Origin: Cytophagales bacterium
GTDB taxonomy: Bacteria; Bacteroidota; Bacteroidia; Cytophagales; Flammeovirgaceae
Direction of reading: 5' to 3'
Length of the DNA stretch: 64,000 bases
NCBI GenBank assembly: GCA_025056215.1
Contig: JANWWC010000002.1
Coordinates: 423,052 to 487,051 of the forward strand
The notes beneath the pieces are model-generated. The model made no database searches, was not told the origin of the DNA, and saw only the letters and a list, made by a program, of their open reading frames with translations. The stretch's first letter is position 1; every line of letters begins with the position of its first letter. Below, piece by piece: positions 1-9,359 of this stretch. The position numbers and the translations under genes were made by a program.

Positions 1-1
1 C

Positions 2-229
2 GTGAGAATTCTTTTTGAAAAGATCGACCCTGAAAAAAATGCTTTTACTTTCCAAGTGCGCACGACTCAACGCGATTGGTTAATTCTTAAAGCAGTAGAA
101 AAACCTTACATTAACCTGGTTTGGATAGGAACCTTTTTTGTTTCGATAGGGCTTTGCATCACTGCTTATAGACGATTCAGAGAAATCAAATCTTTTAAAC
201 ATGACGAATCTCCCATCGAAGTATACTAA
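2..229 (+). CDS. C-terminal fragment of a CcmF/CcsA-like cytochrome c assembly protein (5' end outside window)
   Basis: Only the last 75 residues are in the window; the true start lies upstream, so the first in-window codon should not be read as the start. The fragment has a short extracytoplasmic stretch, then one membrane helix beginning with YINLVWIGTFF and ending in an Arg-rich YRRFRE cytoplasmic tail. That arrangement resembles the final helix of CcmF/CcsA heme-lyase proteins, which deliver heme to apocytochrome c. The end overlaps the next gene by 29 nt, suggesting one transcript. Assignment rests on a short tail and is tentative. Confidence 0.5.
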   Translation: MRILFEKIDPEKNAFTFQVRTTQRDWLILKAVEKPYINLVWIGTFFVSIGLCITAYRRFREIKSFKHDESPIEVY

Positions 230-1127
230 ATTCTACGATTTACTCCTTCTGATAGGGTATGTTTCAATCGGTATAATGGTAGGCAATTTTTTATCGTTTG
301 CAGTAGGGATAGCTCTTTGCCAAGGCAATCGAGAAGCCGTTCACTTGCTGCTCGAAACTCCCCATTTATTTCCAGAACACCGCACTACGCTGCTCCTTAT
401 GCAAGCCATAAATAGCCTATTTGTTTTTTTAGTAATGCCCTTATTGTATATCAGGTTTAGCGAAAATGCTTATCAAGATGTTTTTGATTCAAAAATTTCG
501 AATGTAGGATTATTTCTTGTAATTGTTTTTTTCTTAGTGATTTCTTACTTTCCCCTTACTGCTTATCTAGTAAAGTGGAACGAAAGTTGGAAACTGCCCG
601 ATTTTTTGCAGGAATTCGAAGCAAAAGCAAAATTCTCTGAAGAAAAAATCAAAAAAATAACAGAATATCTCATTGATTTTCAGACTCCTATTGAACTTTT
701 TCTAGGTTTTTTCGTCATTGCCGTACTTCCTGGAATAGGAGAAGAACTTTTTTTTAGAGGACTTTTACAAAGAACAATTTGCAAACTATTAGGAAATATC
801 CATATAGCAATATGGGTGACTGGCTTTTTGTTTGGTGCTTTCCATTTGCAACTATATGGAATCGTACCGCGCATGTTGTTAGGTGTACTGTTCGGCTATC
901 TTTACTATTGGTCGGGAACGCTTTGGATTTCGATGTGGGCACACTTTTTGAACAACGCTCTTACCCTTCTTCTAATGATTGCATTGAGCCCCCATAAAGA
1001 ATTGATTTTTTCAGAATCCATAGAATCCATAGAAAACAATCCATACTCTTTGTTTTCACTGATCGGAGTAGGTTTTATGCTGCTGTTGTTTTATCGGAAC
1101 TCCATTCAACACAAACTTCCTTCCTAA
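201..1127 (+). CDS. CPBP family intramembrane glutamic endopeptidase
   Basis: A 308-residue polytopic membrane protein carrying the three CPBP/Abi (Rce1-like) motifs. These are GEELFFRG with E181, E182 and R186, FGAFH with H215, and HFLNN with H248 and N252. These residues form the intramembrane active site in the family, so an active protease is expected, although the substrate cannot be read from sequence. Bacterial members act in protein processing, peptide maturation or self-immunity. The start ATG lies 29 nt inside the preceding gene, implying translational coupling. Its stop codon overlaps the convergent ilvE stop in the tetranucleotide CTAA. Confidence 0.85.
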   Translation: MTNLPSKYTKFYDLLLLIGYVSIGIMVGNFLSFAVGIALCQGNREAVHLLLETPHLFPEHRTTLLLMQAINSLFVFLVMPLLYIRFSENAYQDVFDSKISNVGLFLVIVFFLVISYFPLTAYLVKWNESWKLPDFLQEFEAKAKFSEEKIKKITEYLIDFQTPIELFLGFFVIAVLPGIGEELFFRGLLQRTICKLLGNIHIAIWVTGFLFGAFHLQLYGIVPRMLLGVLFGYLYYWSGTLWISMWAHFLNNALTLLLMIALSPHKELIFSESIESIENNPYSLFSLIGVGFMLLLFYRNSIQHKLPS

Positions 1128-2191
1128 AGAACGTGCACCCATCCATATGGATCAGGTTTGATACCGTGTTTGATATCATAAAGTTCTCGATATACTTTAT
1201 TTGAAAATTCTCGCTCGTGAATAGGAGGAAGAGTATAATCAACCCCCTCGTGTCCGATTACAGAAATATGAGCAATAGTAGCAGCAGTTCCTGCTCCGAA
1301 GGCTTCTTGTAAACGCTTGGTTTTAATAGCATCAATTACTTCGGCTACTGGCACAGGACGCTCCTCTACTGTCATTCCCCACTGACGAGCAATTGTAAGT
1401 ACACTATCTCGCGTTACACCTTTTAAAATAGAATCACCTGTAGCAGGAGTAATTAGTTTGCCATCAATCACAAACATGATATTCATCGTGCCTGCTTCTT
1501 CGATAAACTGATGAGTTTGCCCATCCGTCCAAATAATTTGGTCGTATCCTTGTTGAGCTGCTAACTTAGTAGGATACATCGATGCAGCATAATTACCTGA
1601 AAACTTAGCATAGCCTGTTCCTCCCTTTACGGCGCGCGTATAATGTTGTTCTACTTTCACTTTTACTGGTGCGCTATAATACGCCCCTACAGGTGAAGTA
1701 AAAATCATGAATTTATACGTTTGTGAAGGTTTCATGCCGATATAAGGATCAGTAGCAAACATAAAAGGGCGGATATATAAGGAACAACCCTGAGAAGTCG
1801 GCACCCAATCGCGGTCTAGGTTTAAAAGTTCTCGTATTCCGCCAATAAAAATTTCTTCTGTAATAGAAGGCATGCACATGCGCTCTGCAGAAATGTTCAT
1901 GCGTAAAAAGTTCGCTTCTGGTCGAAACAAACAAATATTTTTGCCATTTATATGTCTATCAGCCTTAAGCCCCTCAAAAATAGACTGTCCGTAATGCAAT
2001 GCAGAAGTAGCAGGACTAATAGTAATATCACCATACGGAACTATTCGGGCATCTCTCCATTTACCCTCTACGTAGTCGGCTATTAGAATATGGTCTGAAA
2101 ATACCTTCCCAAAAGGTGCGTTGTTAATATCTACTTCATGAAGTTTAGAATGCTTTGTTTTTTGAATAGGGAAAAGCGCAACCGTTTGCAT
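1124..2191 (-). CDS. ilvE: Branched-chain amino acid aminotransferase
   Basis: A 355-residue class IV PLP-dependent aminotransferase for the last step of leucine, isoleucine and valine synthesis and the first step of their breakdown. The PLP lysine is expected at K196 in GYAKFSGNYAAS. The phosphate-binding region near residues 257-262 (LKGVTRDS) and the FGAGTAA segment near 298-304 are present. Length fits the longer BCAT (human-like) subgroup rather than the roughly 310-residue E. coli type. No other ilv or leu genes lie nearby, so it appears to be a stand-alone gene. The ATG is preceded by an A-rich stretch. Confidence 0.93.
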   Translation of the reverse strand: MQTVALFPIQKTKHSKLHEVDINNAPFGKVFSDHILIADYVEGKWRDARIVPYGDITISPATSALHYGQSIFEGLKADRHINGKNICLFRPEANFLRMNISAERMCMPSITEEIFIGGIRELLNLDRDWVPTSQGCSLYIRPFMFATDPYIGMKPSQTYKFMIFTSPVGAYYSAPVKVKVEQHYTRAVKGGTGYAKFSGNYAASMYPTKLAAQQGYDQIIWTDGQTHQFIEEAGTMNIMFVIDGKLITPATGDSILKGVTRDSVLTIARQWGMTVEERPVPVAEVIDAIKTKRLQEAFGAGTAATIAHISVIGHEGVDYTLPPIHEREFSNKVYRELYDIKHGIKPDPYGWVHVL

Positions 2192-2249
2192 TTCGATAAA
2201 AATTAAAAAAAAAACAAAATCTATTTTGCGAAAATAGCCTATGAAATCG

Positions 2250-3443
2250 TTATTTCAAAACATTTTTTTGAGGGGAAAGAGCAAACCAGCCTATCCAAGC
2301 ATAACAACACATTTCAATTAAAAAGGAATAGCGATAGCCATAATGATCTATTATCCAACCTTGTAGCAATGGAATAAGAGCTCCGCCTACTACCATCATG
2401 ATTAAGAGAGCTGCCCCTTGATTAGTATAATTCTCCAAACCTTGAATGGAAATAGGAAATATGCAAGGCCACATCACAGCGTGAAACAAACCTAATGTTA
2501 CTAATGCCCACACTGAAATTGTTCCCTGAAACATCAAAGCTACGCTAATTGCACAGAAAGCTCCTAAAACAGCACCTACCAACATTGTTTTTGAAGAGAT
2601 TTTGCTTAGAAACAAAAAGCCTATCCACCTTCCTATCATCATAGTTCCCCAGTAATACGACACATAAATTGCAGCCTCTTGCGATGAAAGAGCACCATTT
2701 TCAGGAAGAGCTAAATATCCAATCAACAAACTTCCGATAGCCACCTCTGCTCCTACGTAGGCAAATATGGCTAAAGCTCCTTGTAAAAGCTTCGGAAATT
2801 TTAACAATACAAAAAAAGAGGATAGCTCAGTAGCAGATACTACTACTATTGGCAAACGAATCCTTCCAAAAAGAATGGCTAAACACAACACAAAAACCGA
2901 CAACCCAATATAAGGAACATGCGTAGCAGCTGCTTTTACTTCTGGCGAAGCGTTCGACTCTATCAGAATAAGTTGAGCGCCTACCCAAGGAGCAAGAGTA
3001 GTAGCCAAAGAATTCAGCCCACCCGCCAAATTGATGCGGGCAGTAGCCGTTTCTATAGGTCCTAAGAGCGACAAATAAGGATTTGCTGCCACCTGTAGCA
3101 TTGTAATTCCACTTGCTACTATGAACAACGCTAACAAAAACATTTCGTAAGAAACTATTTTAGAAGCAGGAATGAATAGTAATAAACCTATTCCAACAAT
3201 CGTAAGCGCAAATACAATACCGTTTTGATTTCCTATTCGCACTAAAACCCAACCTGCAGGAATCGACATCAAAAAATAGGCTCCAAAGAAACAAAACTGC
3301 ACCAGCATTGATTGCATTACACTCAATTGAAAAATTCCTTTTAAATGTGGAATAAGTACATCGTTGAGTGCCGTAACAAACCCAAACAAAAAAAACAGCG
3401 AAACAACACTGATAAGCGCAATCGTATGAGAAGAAAAACGCAT
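2250..3443 (-). CDS. Sugar MFS transporter, FucP/GluP family
   Basis: About 397 residues with roughly 12 hydrophobic segments, typical of the major facilitator superfamily. The first helix has the FLFGFVTALNDVLIPHLK pattern and the fourth region AANPYLSLLGP, both characteristic of FucP-type proton-coupled fucose/glucose/galactose transporters common in Bacteroidota. The start is placed at the ATG giving MRFSSHTIAL; the longer reading begins two codons earlier at a GTG. It sits alone between ilvE and an amidase on the opposite strand, so context does not reveal the sugar. Confidence 0.85.
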   Translation of the reverse strand: MRFSSHTIALISVVSLFFLFGFVTALNDVLIPHLKGIFQLSVMQSMLVQFCFFGAYFLMSIPAGWVLVRIGNQNGIVFALTIVGIGLLLFIPASKIVSYEMFLLALFIVASGITMLQVAANPYLSLLGPIETATARINLAGGLNSLATTLAPWVGAQLILIESNASPEVKAAATHVPYIGLSVFVLCLAILFGRIRLPIVVVSATELSSFFVLLKFPKLLQGALAIFAYVGAEVAIGSLLIGYLALPENGALSSQEAAIYVSYYWGTMMIGRWIGFLFLSKISSKTMLVGAVLGAFCAISVALMFQGTISVWALVTLGLFHAVMWPCIFPISIQGLENYTNQGAALLIMMVVGGALIPLLQGWIIDHYGYRYSFLIEMCCYAWIGWFALSPQKNVLK

Positions 3444-3522
3444 ATTCACACATTTTTTAAAGTAAGCAAATATTCGCTTTATAAACAGATAATTCGATAT
3501 TTTTTTTGAGAAACAAATTCAT

Positions 3523-4458
3523 ATGAGTACATTTGAAATAAATAATCTTTTCAAAAAAATGATAGTTCAACCCCTCGATTTAGGAAAAATTGTTCATTAT
3601 CCCTTGAGTCCTACAAATTATTTTCGGGAAGAATTTCCAAAGAAACAAATCTATTTGCATCATACAGTTTCTCATCCGAATCCTTTTTCTAACATTGATT
3701 ATTGGAAGTCGCAAGGGATTCGCGTAGCGACCTGTGTAGTCATTGCAGGAAAACCGTATCCGAATGAAAAAAATTATAAAGATGGAGATATCGTGCAGGC
3801 GTTTCCCTCTAAGTACTGGGCTCTACACTTAGCTTCTCATGGAAGTAGCAATCAAATCCCAGCTAAATATAAAACAAGAGAGTGGACTCGCGAACTTGAA
3901 AAAGCTTCTATTGCTATCGAAATTTGCAACGCAGGGTGGCTAACCTATCAAAACGGAAAATTCTATTCTTCTTTTCGCTCTATTGTGCCAGAAGATCAAG
4001 TATTGATGTACGTCGACAAGAACGGCTATCGCGGTCAGAAATATTACCACCGCTATACAGATGCTCAAATTGAAAGCCTTAGATTGTTGCTTCACTTTTT
4101 ATGCGACCGCTATGGAATTCCTAAAAGATACAACCCTGATATGTGGGATATCAGTGTGCGCGCCCTTGAAGGAGAACCTGGCATATGGACTCATACGAGC
4201 GTTCGCTCTGATAAAAGCGACTGCCACCCTCAACCTGAGCTTGTGCGTATGCTTATGAATCTTGAAAAAGAAACAGTAGCTCCGCGCATAGAAACTGCTC
4301 CGTCTCCCGCTCCAGTATTCAAAGAACCAGAAGCAATTTTGATAACTCCAGGAATGGTTATTCAAGAATCAGCTCAACCTCTAGATATGGGAGTGAGTCC
4401 TACTATTACTAATCTCGAAACACCTATTTCACTCAATACCGATTTTCCGACACCTTAA
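3523..4458 (+). CDS. N-acetylmuramoyl-L-alanine amidase domain protein
   Basis: A 311-residue protein with an Amidase_2/PGRP-type zinc domain over about residues 35-250. Visible metal-site candidates are the His pair in YLHHTVSHP, the His residues around WALHLASHG and the KSDCHP segment near residue 230. The family cleaves the lactyl-amide bond between MurNAc and the stem peptide. The last 70 residues are Pro/Thr-rich and low in complexity. No clear signal peptide is seen at the ATG used, which is unusual for a cell-wall enzyme; export by another route or a cytoplasmic recycling role are both possible. It is convergent with xerD. Confidence 0.75.
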   Translation: MSTFEINNLFKKMIVQPLDLGKIVHYPLSPTNYFREEFPKKQIYLHHTVSHPNPFSNIDYWKSQGIRVATCVVIAGKPYPNEKNYKDGDIVQAFPSKYWALHLASHGSSNQIPAKYKTREWTRELEKASIAIEICNAGWLTYQNGKFYSSFRSIVPEDQVLMYVDKNGYRGQKYYHRYTDAQIESLRLLLHFLCDRYGIPKRYNPDMWDISVRALEGEPGIWTHTSVRSDKSDCHPQPELVRMLMNLEKETVAPRIETAPSPAPVFKEPEAILITPGMVIQESAQPLDMGVSPTITNLETPISLNTDFPTP

Positions 4459-4493
4459 ATGCGTCGTGAAAATGTCTTTAAAGTTTTTCAAGT

Positions 4494-5405
4494 TCATTTT
4501 AATTTTTTAGCTCTCGGATGATATTGATGAATTACTTTCTGAAGATAAGACATATCTAAGTGAGTATAAATTTCGGTAGTAGTAATGCTTTCATGTCCTA
4601 ACATTTCTTGAACGGCGCGCAAATCGGCGCCATTCTCTAATAAGTGAGAGGCAAACGAGTGCCGAAAAGTATGGGGACTCACCCTCTTAGAAATGCCTGC
4701 AAGAGCAGCGGTCTCTTTGATAGCCATAAATACATAAGTTCTGCTCAGCCTCGAACCTTTTTGATTGAGAAAAACGTAAGACTCATGTCCTTTTTTTATT
4801 TTTTGTCTGTTTCTAAAATGCTGTATATATTCTTGAACATATCGAATGGCTTCTTCTCCAATAGGCACGAAACGTTGCTTATTTCCCTTTCCAACAATTT
4901 TGAGCAATCCTATATCGAAATATAAATCACTGATTTTTAGGTTAATGAGCTCTGAAACTCGCAATCCTGAACTATATAATATTTCAAACATAGCGCGGTT
5001 GCGCGCTCCTTCAAGAGTATGCAAAGGCAATACTTGAAGAATTTTTTCTATTTCTTCAAAAGAAAGAACATCTGGTAACTTTCGGGCAAATTTAGGAGTT
5101 TTAATGCGCTTAGCAGGATTTTCTTGAATCCAATTTTGTAGATATAAAAATTTAAAAAATGTCTTGACAGCCGACAAAACTCTAGCTTGCGAAACAGGAC
5201 TCATATTTTTTTGATAGAGCGTGGCTAAAAACTGACTAATATGGTCGGTTGTCAAAAGAGCAGGAGAAAGAATATGTTCCTTTTGGCAAAAAGAAATCAA
5301 TTTTTGGATATCAGTGCAATAAGCCTGAAGCGTGTTCTGAGCATATGCTCTTTCTAGTTTCAGATATATTGCAAATTCTTCGAGGCTCTTTTCCCAGTTT
5401 ATCAT
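4494..5405 (-). CDS. xerD: Tyrosine recombinase XerD-like
   Basis: A 303-residue tyrosine recombinase with an N-terminal SAM-like core-binding domain (about 1-95) and a C-terminal catalytic domain. All six catalytic positions are visible: R149, K173, H245, R248, H271 and the nucleophile Y280. Length and full-length similarity to housekeeping XerC/XerD suggest chromosome-dimer resolution at dif rather than an element integrase. No att-like repeats or cargo genes flank it. Its start ATG overlaps the stop of the upstream FkbM gene by 4 nt, so the two are probably cotranscribed. XerC versus XerD cannot be settled here. Confidence 0.88.
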   Translation of the reverse strand: MINWEKSLEEFAIYLKLERAYAQNTLQAYCTDIQKLISFCQKEHILSPALLTTDHISQFLATLYQKNMSPVSQARVLSAVKTFFKFLYLQNWIQENPAKRIKTPKFARKLPDVLSFEEIEKILQVLPLHTLEGARNRAMFEILYSSGLRVSELINLKISDLYFDIGLLKIVGKGNKQRFVPIGEEAIRYVQEYIQHFRNRQKIKKGHESYVFLNQKGSRLSRTYVFMAIKETAALAGISKRVSPHTFRHSFASHLLENGADLRAVQEMLGHESITTTEIYTHLDMSYLQKVIHQYHPRAKKLK

Positions 5406-6193
5406 TGTAAATCAATAAATTTATTTACAACAAACAATTTTTCGGTATGAACAGCATAAAACTCATATCCAGTCAAAGGCATCTGAATAGAGCTTACAAC
5501 TCGAAAAAGTTTCTTTTTTACAAGATAAAAAAAAGAATATCCTTCTGAAGCCAACATTTCAAAAAGCATAGGACTATTTTGTTTGTCAGACTCTATGAAC
5601 AAAATAGGTTTAAACGTGCGGATCAAATCCATCATCTCTTTAAGAATAATAAGCTCGTATCCTTCTGTATCTATTTTGATGTAATCTAATCTTTGAATTT
5701 CTTTGAATAACCGTTGTGGTTTTTGAATTTTGGCACGAAAAGTGATGCAGTGCTTCTCCTCATTTTGCAAAATTTCTGCTACATGGCTTCTTCCTTGGCT
5801 TAAAAGTCCGTTAATAACAGGAACTTCCATGATAATTTCCTTTTCCTCTGCTCCAAGTGCAAAAGGAAATAGTACTACATTTTCAGGATATTTTGAAAAC
5901 TGATACAAGTTTTCTTGGAGAACTTGTACGTAGAGTTCTACGGGCTCCACAGCATATACTTTCCCTTCTTTTCCGACCCAATTAGAAAACAAAATTGTAT
6001 AGTAACCCAAATTAGCGCCGATGTCTAAGACCGCATCACCTTCTTTTATAAAATTGCGCGCGAAATAATGATTTTCATAATAAGGAGAATTTCGAAGAAT
6101 GCCGATTCTATACGTCCAAAAGTAAATTTGTGAGATTGTTCTCAAGTAACTTTTTAACGGAAGACATCGATAAAGAATTTTTTTAAGCCACAT
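5402..6193 (-). CDS. FkbM family SAM-dependent methyltransferase
   Basis: About 263 residues. The SAM-binding motif I is AVLDIGANLGYYT, followed by the acidic ribose-binding segment VYAVEPVE, and the FkbM hallmark YIKIDTEGYE is present. FkbM enzymes O-methylate sugars or other small hydroxyl groups, often during polysaccharide or lipid-glycan decoration. The start is placed at the ATG giving MWLKKILYR; an 11-codon longer reading would need TTG. Its stop overlaps the xerD start as ATGA. The target sugar is unknown. Confidence 0.85.
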   Translation of the reverse strand: MWLKKILYRCLPLKSYLRTISQIYFWTYRIGILRNSPYYENHYFARNFIKEGDAVLDIGANLGYYTILFSNWVGKEGKVYAVEPVELYVQVLQENLYQFSKYPENVVLFPFALGAEEKEIIMEVPVINGLLSQGRSHVAEILQNEEKHCITFRAKIQKPQRLFKEIQRLDYIKIDTEGYELIILKEMMDLIRTFKPILFIESDKQNSPMLFEMLASEGYSFFYLVKKKLFRVVSSIQMPLTGYEFYAVHTEKLFVVNKFIDLQ

Positions 6194-6241
6194 TGTTACA
6201 CTAATTTGAAGATACAAAAAGAACAAATTCTTCCGAAAAAT

Positions 6242-6397
6242 TCACACTTGAATTTTCGATGCTTTTTTTCTGCAAGCTTCACTACAATATTTAACTGAGT
6301 GCCAGTTGCGTTCCCACTTTTTGCGCCAAGCAAACGGACGCTTACACACCAGGCATATTTTGGTCGGCAAATCAGATTTTTTAACTCCTTTAGGCAT
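6242..6397 (-). CDS. DUF2256 small zinc-ribbon protein
   Basis: A 51-residue reading frame starting MPKGVKKSDLPTK and ending in a TGA at 6242-6244. It carries the complete DUF2256 pattern: CLVC near residues 15-18, then the basic/aromatic core PFAWRKKWER-NW, then YCSEAC near residues 37-42. The two Cys pairs probably bind one zinc. The function of the family is unknown; members are often found beside redox or DNA photolyase genes. It is transcribed away from kmo, with 68 nt between the two starts. The near-perfect family pattern over the whole length makes it a real gene despite its size. Confidence 0.88.
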   Translation of the reverse strand: MPKGVKKSDLPTKICLVCKRPFAWRKKWERNWHSVKYCSEACRKKASKIQV

Positions 6398-6465
6398 TTT
6401 TGAAATAAATCTTGTAATATTAGTTTAAAAAAGGTTGCTTTATTCGCAAAAATAATAATTTGCAC

Positions 6466-7776
6466 ATGCCTAAAATTATCATTGCAGGAGGAGGATTAGT
6501 AGGAGCCATGCTAGCAAACATTTTAGCAGAATCTTCCTTCGAAATTCATGTTATTGAAAAGAGGCATAATCCATTCGTAAGCGGATTTCAAGAAAAAGGA
6601 CGCTCTATTAATTTAGCACTCAGCACTCGCGGCTGGCATGCGCTCCAACGAATTGGCTTAGAACGAGAATTGCTTTCTCATGCTATTCCCATGTACGGAA
6701 GAGCGATTCATCACCTTTCAAATGAAATTAGCTTTCAACCTTATTCTATTGATAATCAAGCAATTTATTCCGTTTCTAGAAATACCTTAAACCTTCTTTT
6801 ATTAAAACGCCTGCAAAATTTTTCTAACGTTGTAGTTCATTATCAAAAAAAAATTGTATCGGCAGATATTTTCACAGCAGAAGTACATACAGAATGTGGA
6901 GATACTTTTAAAGCAGATGCACTTATCGGAGCCGATGGCGCTTTCTCTTCTATTCAACAAGCATTTACAAAAACAGACAGATTTTCATTCTGTCGCAAAT
7001 ATATTTCCCATGGGTATAAAGAACTTTCTATTCCACCTGATTCGCGCGGCGACTTTGTATGGAATCCAAACGCATTGCACATTTTTCCGCGAAAACGCTT
7101 CATGCTCATTGCTCTGCCTAATTGTAATAAAACTTTCACAGCTACCTTGTTTTTAGACTTCGAAGGAGAAGAATCTTTTGAAAAATTATCAGATGAAGCT
7201 AAAGTAAGTGCTTTTTTTAAGACCTATTTTGAAGATTTTGTAAGAGTAGCACCTAATTTTGTTTCAGAATTTTTTGAAAATCCTACTTCTTCTTTAGGAA
7301 TGGTAAGCTGTGAGCCCTGGTATAGAGGAAAAACGCTCTTGATCGGCGATGCTGCTCATGCTATTGTACCTTTTTATGGGCAAGGCATGAATGCTGGTTT
7401 TGAAGATTGTTTAATTTTAGAAGAATGTTTACAAAAATCGCCATGCGACATTTTTAAAGCTTTTCAAGTCTTTGCGGATAGTCGAAAGCCCGATACAGAT
7501 GCCATTGCAGAACTGGCAATGCGCAATTTTATCGAAATGAGAGACCTCGTAACTGATGAGCGTTTTTTAGCTAAAAAGCAAATTGAAAGAGAGCTCGTAA
7601 AAATGGCTCCCGATGTATGGATTCCACAATATAGCTTAGTAACTTTCAGCCGAATTCCTTATCGGAAAGCTCTAGAAATCGGAGAATTACAAGATAAACT
7701 TTTAGACGAAGTGCTTTCTCAGAACCTTTCTTTATGGCAAGCAGTTGAACAATTCAAAAATCTCCGAACATGCTAA
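6466..7776 (+). CDS. kmo: Kynurenine 3-monooxygenase
   Basis: A 436-residue FAD-dependent class A monooxygenase that hydroxylates L-kynurenine to 3-hydroxykynurenine with NADPH and O2. The N-terminal Rossmann motif GGGLVGAMLAN and the second FAD motif GDAAHAIVPFYGQGMNAGFEDC are intact, and GRSINLALSTRG is the typical substrate-side loop of KMO. ATG at 6466 is used; the longer frame needs TTG. It overlaps the next gene by 7 nt. In Bacteroidota this enzyme commonly feeds quinolinate and de novo NAD synthesis, consistent with nadD and nadE elsewhere in the window. Confidence 0.93.
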   Translation: MPKIIIAGGGLVGAMLANILAESSFEIHVIEKRHNPFVSGFQEKGRSINLALSTRGWHALQRIGLERELLSHAIPMYGRAIHHLSNEISFQPYSIDNQAIYSVSRNTLNLLLLKRLQNFSNVVVHYQKKIVSADIFTAEVHTECGDTFKADALIGADGAFSSIQQAFTKTDRFSFCRKYISHGYKELSIPPDSRGDFVWNPNALHIFPRKRFMLIALPNCNKTFTATLFLDFEGEESFEKLSDEAKVSAFFKTYFEDFVRVAPNFVSEFFENPTSSLGMVSCEPWYRGKTLLIGDAAHAIVPFYGQGMNAGFEDCLILEECLQKSPCDIFKAFQVFADSRKPDTDAIAELAMRNFIEMRDLVTDERFLAKKQIERELVKMAPDVWIPQYSLVTFSRIPYRKALEIGELQDKLLDEVLSQNLSLWQAVEQFKNLRTC

Positions 7777-8672
7777 AAATTGCTTGGAAATCTTGTTATG
7801 TACACCCTCTTCCTGAAGGTCATCGCTTTCCTATGCTCAAATATGAGTTGTTGCCAGAACAACTCTTATACGAAGGGACCATTACCTCAGAAAACTTATT
7901 CGAACCTACTCCTATTGAGGAAGCAATTATTACGCTTACCCACGAAGAAAGCTACTGGAAAAAACTATCTTCTTTGCAACTTACAGAGTCAGAAATTCGC
8001 AAAACAGGATTTCCACTTTCTTCTTCGTTGGTGTATCGCGAAACAGTTATTGTAGAGGGAACTAAACAAGCTGCTTTATTTGCGCTTCAATACGGCTGCG
8101 CCATGAACGTAGCAGGAGGAACCCATCATGCTTTTAGCAATCGAGGAGAAGGATTCTGTTTGCTCAACGATATAGCAATTGCTGCCAGCTATCTTTTGCG
8201 TCAAAAATTAGCTCAAAATATCTTAATCATAGACTTAGACGTTCACCAGGGCAACGGAACTGCTCAAATTTTTCGACATACACCGAACGTTTTTACTTTC
8301 AGCATGCACGGCGAAAAAAATTATCCTCTCCAAAAAGAACAATCTGACTTAGACATTTCACTGCCAGATGGCACAGACGATGCGACTTATTTGAGTCTCC
8401 TTAAACACACTTTGCCACGCCTTTTCGATACCGTGCAACCTGACTTTGTATTTTTTCAATCAGGGGTAGATGTGTTGGCGACAGATAAATTAGGAAAACT
8501 CTCTCTTTCGAGAGAGGGCTGCAAGGAACGCGACAAAATCGTTTTTTCTCTTTGCAAGCAAAACAAAGTACCTGTAGTAGCCTCTATGGGAGGAGGATAT
8601 TCCGAACGAATCGCTGATATTGTAGAAGCACACGCAAATACCTTCCGATTAGCTCAAGAAATTTTCTTTTAA
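7770..8672 (+). CDS. Histone deacetylase/AcuC-family amidohydrolase
   Basis: A 300-residue arginase/deacetylase-fold protein. The tandem His pair (GGTHHAF), the metal-binding DLDVHQGNGT and the SGVDVLATD motif with a third metal Asp are all intact, so a Zn-dependent deacetylase is expected. Bacterial relatives remove acetyl groups from small amines or from lysines such as those of acetyl-CoA synthetase. The start overlaps kmo by 7 nt, implying coupled translation. Whether it acts on an acetylated or formylated kynurenine-pathway compound or on proteins cannot be told from sequence. Confidence 0.85.
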   Translation: MLKIAWKSCYVHPLPEGHRFPMLKYELLPEQLLYEGTITSENLFEPTPIEEAIITLTHEESYWKKLSSLQLTESEIRKTGFPLSSSLVYRETVIVEGTKQAALFALQYGCAMNVAGGTHHAFSNRGEGFCLLNDIAIAASYLLRQKLAQNILIIDLDVHQGNGTAQIFRHTPNVFTFSMHGEKNYPLQKEQSDLDISLPDGTDDATYLSLLKHTLPRLFDTVQPDFVFFQSGVDVLATDKLGKLSLSREGCKERDKIVFSLCKQNKVPVVASMGGGYSERIADIVEAHANTFRLAQEIFF

Positions 8673-8752
8673 AGACTTGTATAAGTTCAGCCTTGTTAAT
8701 AACTTGAAAAAATTTTTTACAATTATTATCACTTTCATAAAGTTCAAATATA

Positions 8753-9211
8753 ATGAAAACAAAAGCTTTTTTAGTGATTTCCTTTGCTTGGTTAGTTATT
8801 TCTTGTCAAAAAAATGCCTCTACTCAACAAGAAACCCAACAACAAAGCACAACTCTATCAATAGAATCATTCTCTTCTTTTCCCGAAGAAATTACGGGGT
8901 GCTCTTGTTATTTCTCTAATAACATTGATGAGTTTGCTCAGCAAAATTATATTTACGCAAGCGATTTTGAGAAAGTAGCTTTTCTTAAGATTAATGGTTC
9001 CTTTGAAAAATTTGAACAAATTTATAACAAAAAAGTTGATGAAAACAAAAACGTTCTCCAAGCCAAAAATCAAAATTATTCAATCGTTGTCGAAATGACT
9101 GACCAGCCAAGCGAAAGCGAAGAAACCCAAGCCAAATCAGGAACTATTCAATTAACTTCCAAAGATGGAAGCACTACTACTATTCCTTTTTATGGAGAAT
9201 GTGGCTGTTAA
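8753..9211 (+). CDS. Small lipoprotein, function unknown
   Basis: A 152-residue protein with a lipoprotein signal (MKTKAFLVISFAWLVISC, Cys at about 18) followed by a Gln/Thr-rich linker. The mature part is acidic and polar and contains a GCSCYF segment and a C-terminal GECGC, so two closely spaced Cys pairs could form disulfides. No family is recognised. It lies 80 nt after the deacetylase gene on the same strand and could belong to that transcript. Confidence 0.7.
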   Translation: MKTKAFLVISFAWLVISCQKNASTQQETQQQSTTLSIESFSSFPEEITGCSCYFSNNIDEFAQQNYIYASDFEKVAFLKINGSFEKFEQIYNKKVDENKNVLQAKNQNYSIVVEMTDQPSESEETQAKSGTIQLTSKDGSTTTIPFYGECGC

Positions 9212-9359
9212 CTGTTATTTTTGAGTGGATAATTTCGCGTTTCGTGTTAATTCTCTTTTTCGATAGAAAGCTTAAAAAATCTTCTGGATTTATAACAATT
9301 CAATTGAAACGAATACTTAGCTTCTTTTAACATAAAATTTTTCATGTGATCTCTATTTT

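Noticed and set aside
4494-5405. xerD as the integrase of a mobile element
   Set aside because: Housekeeping XerC/D length and sequence, with no att repeats or cargo genes next to it.
6196-6465. 89-residue minus-strand frame
   Set aside because: It runs over the DUF2256 gene in another frame and matches no family; the shorter DUF2256 frame explains the region.
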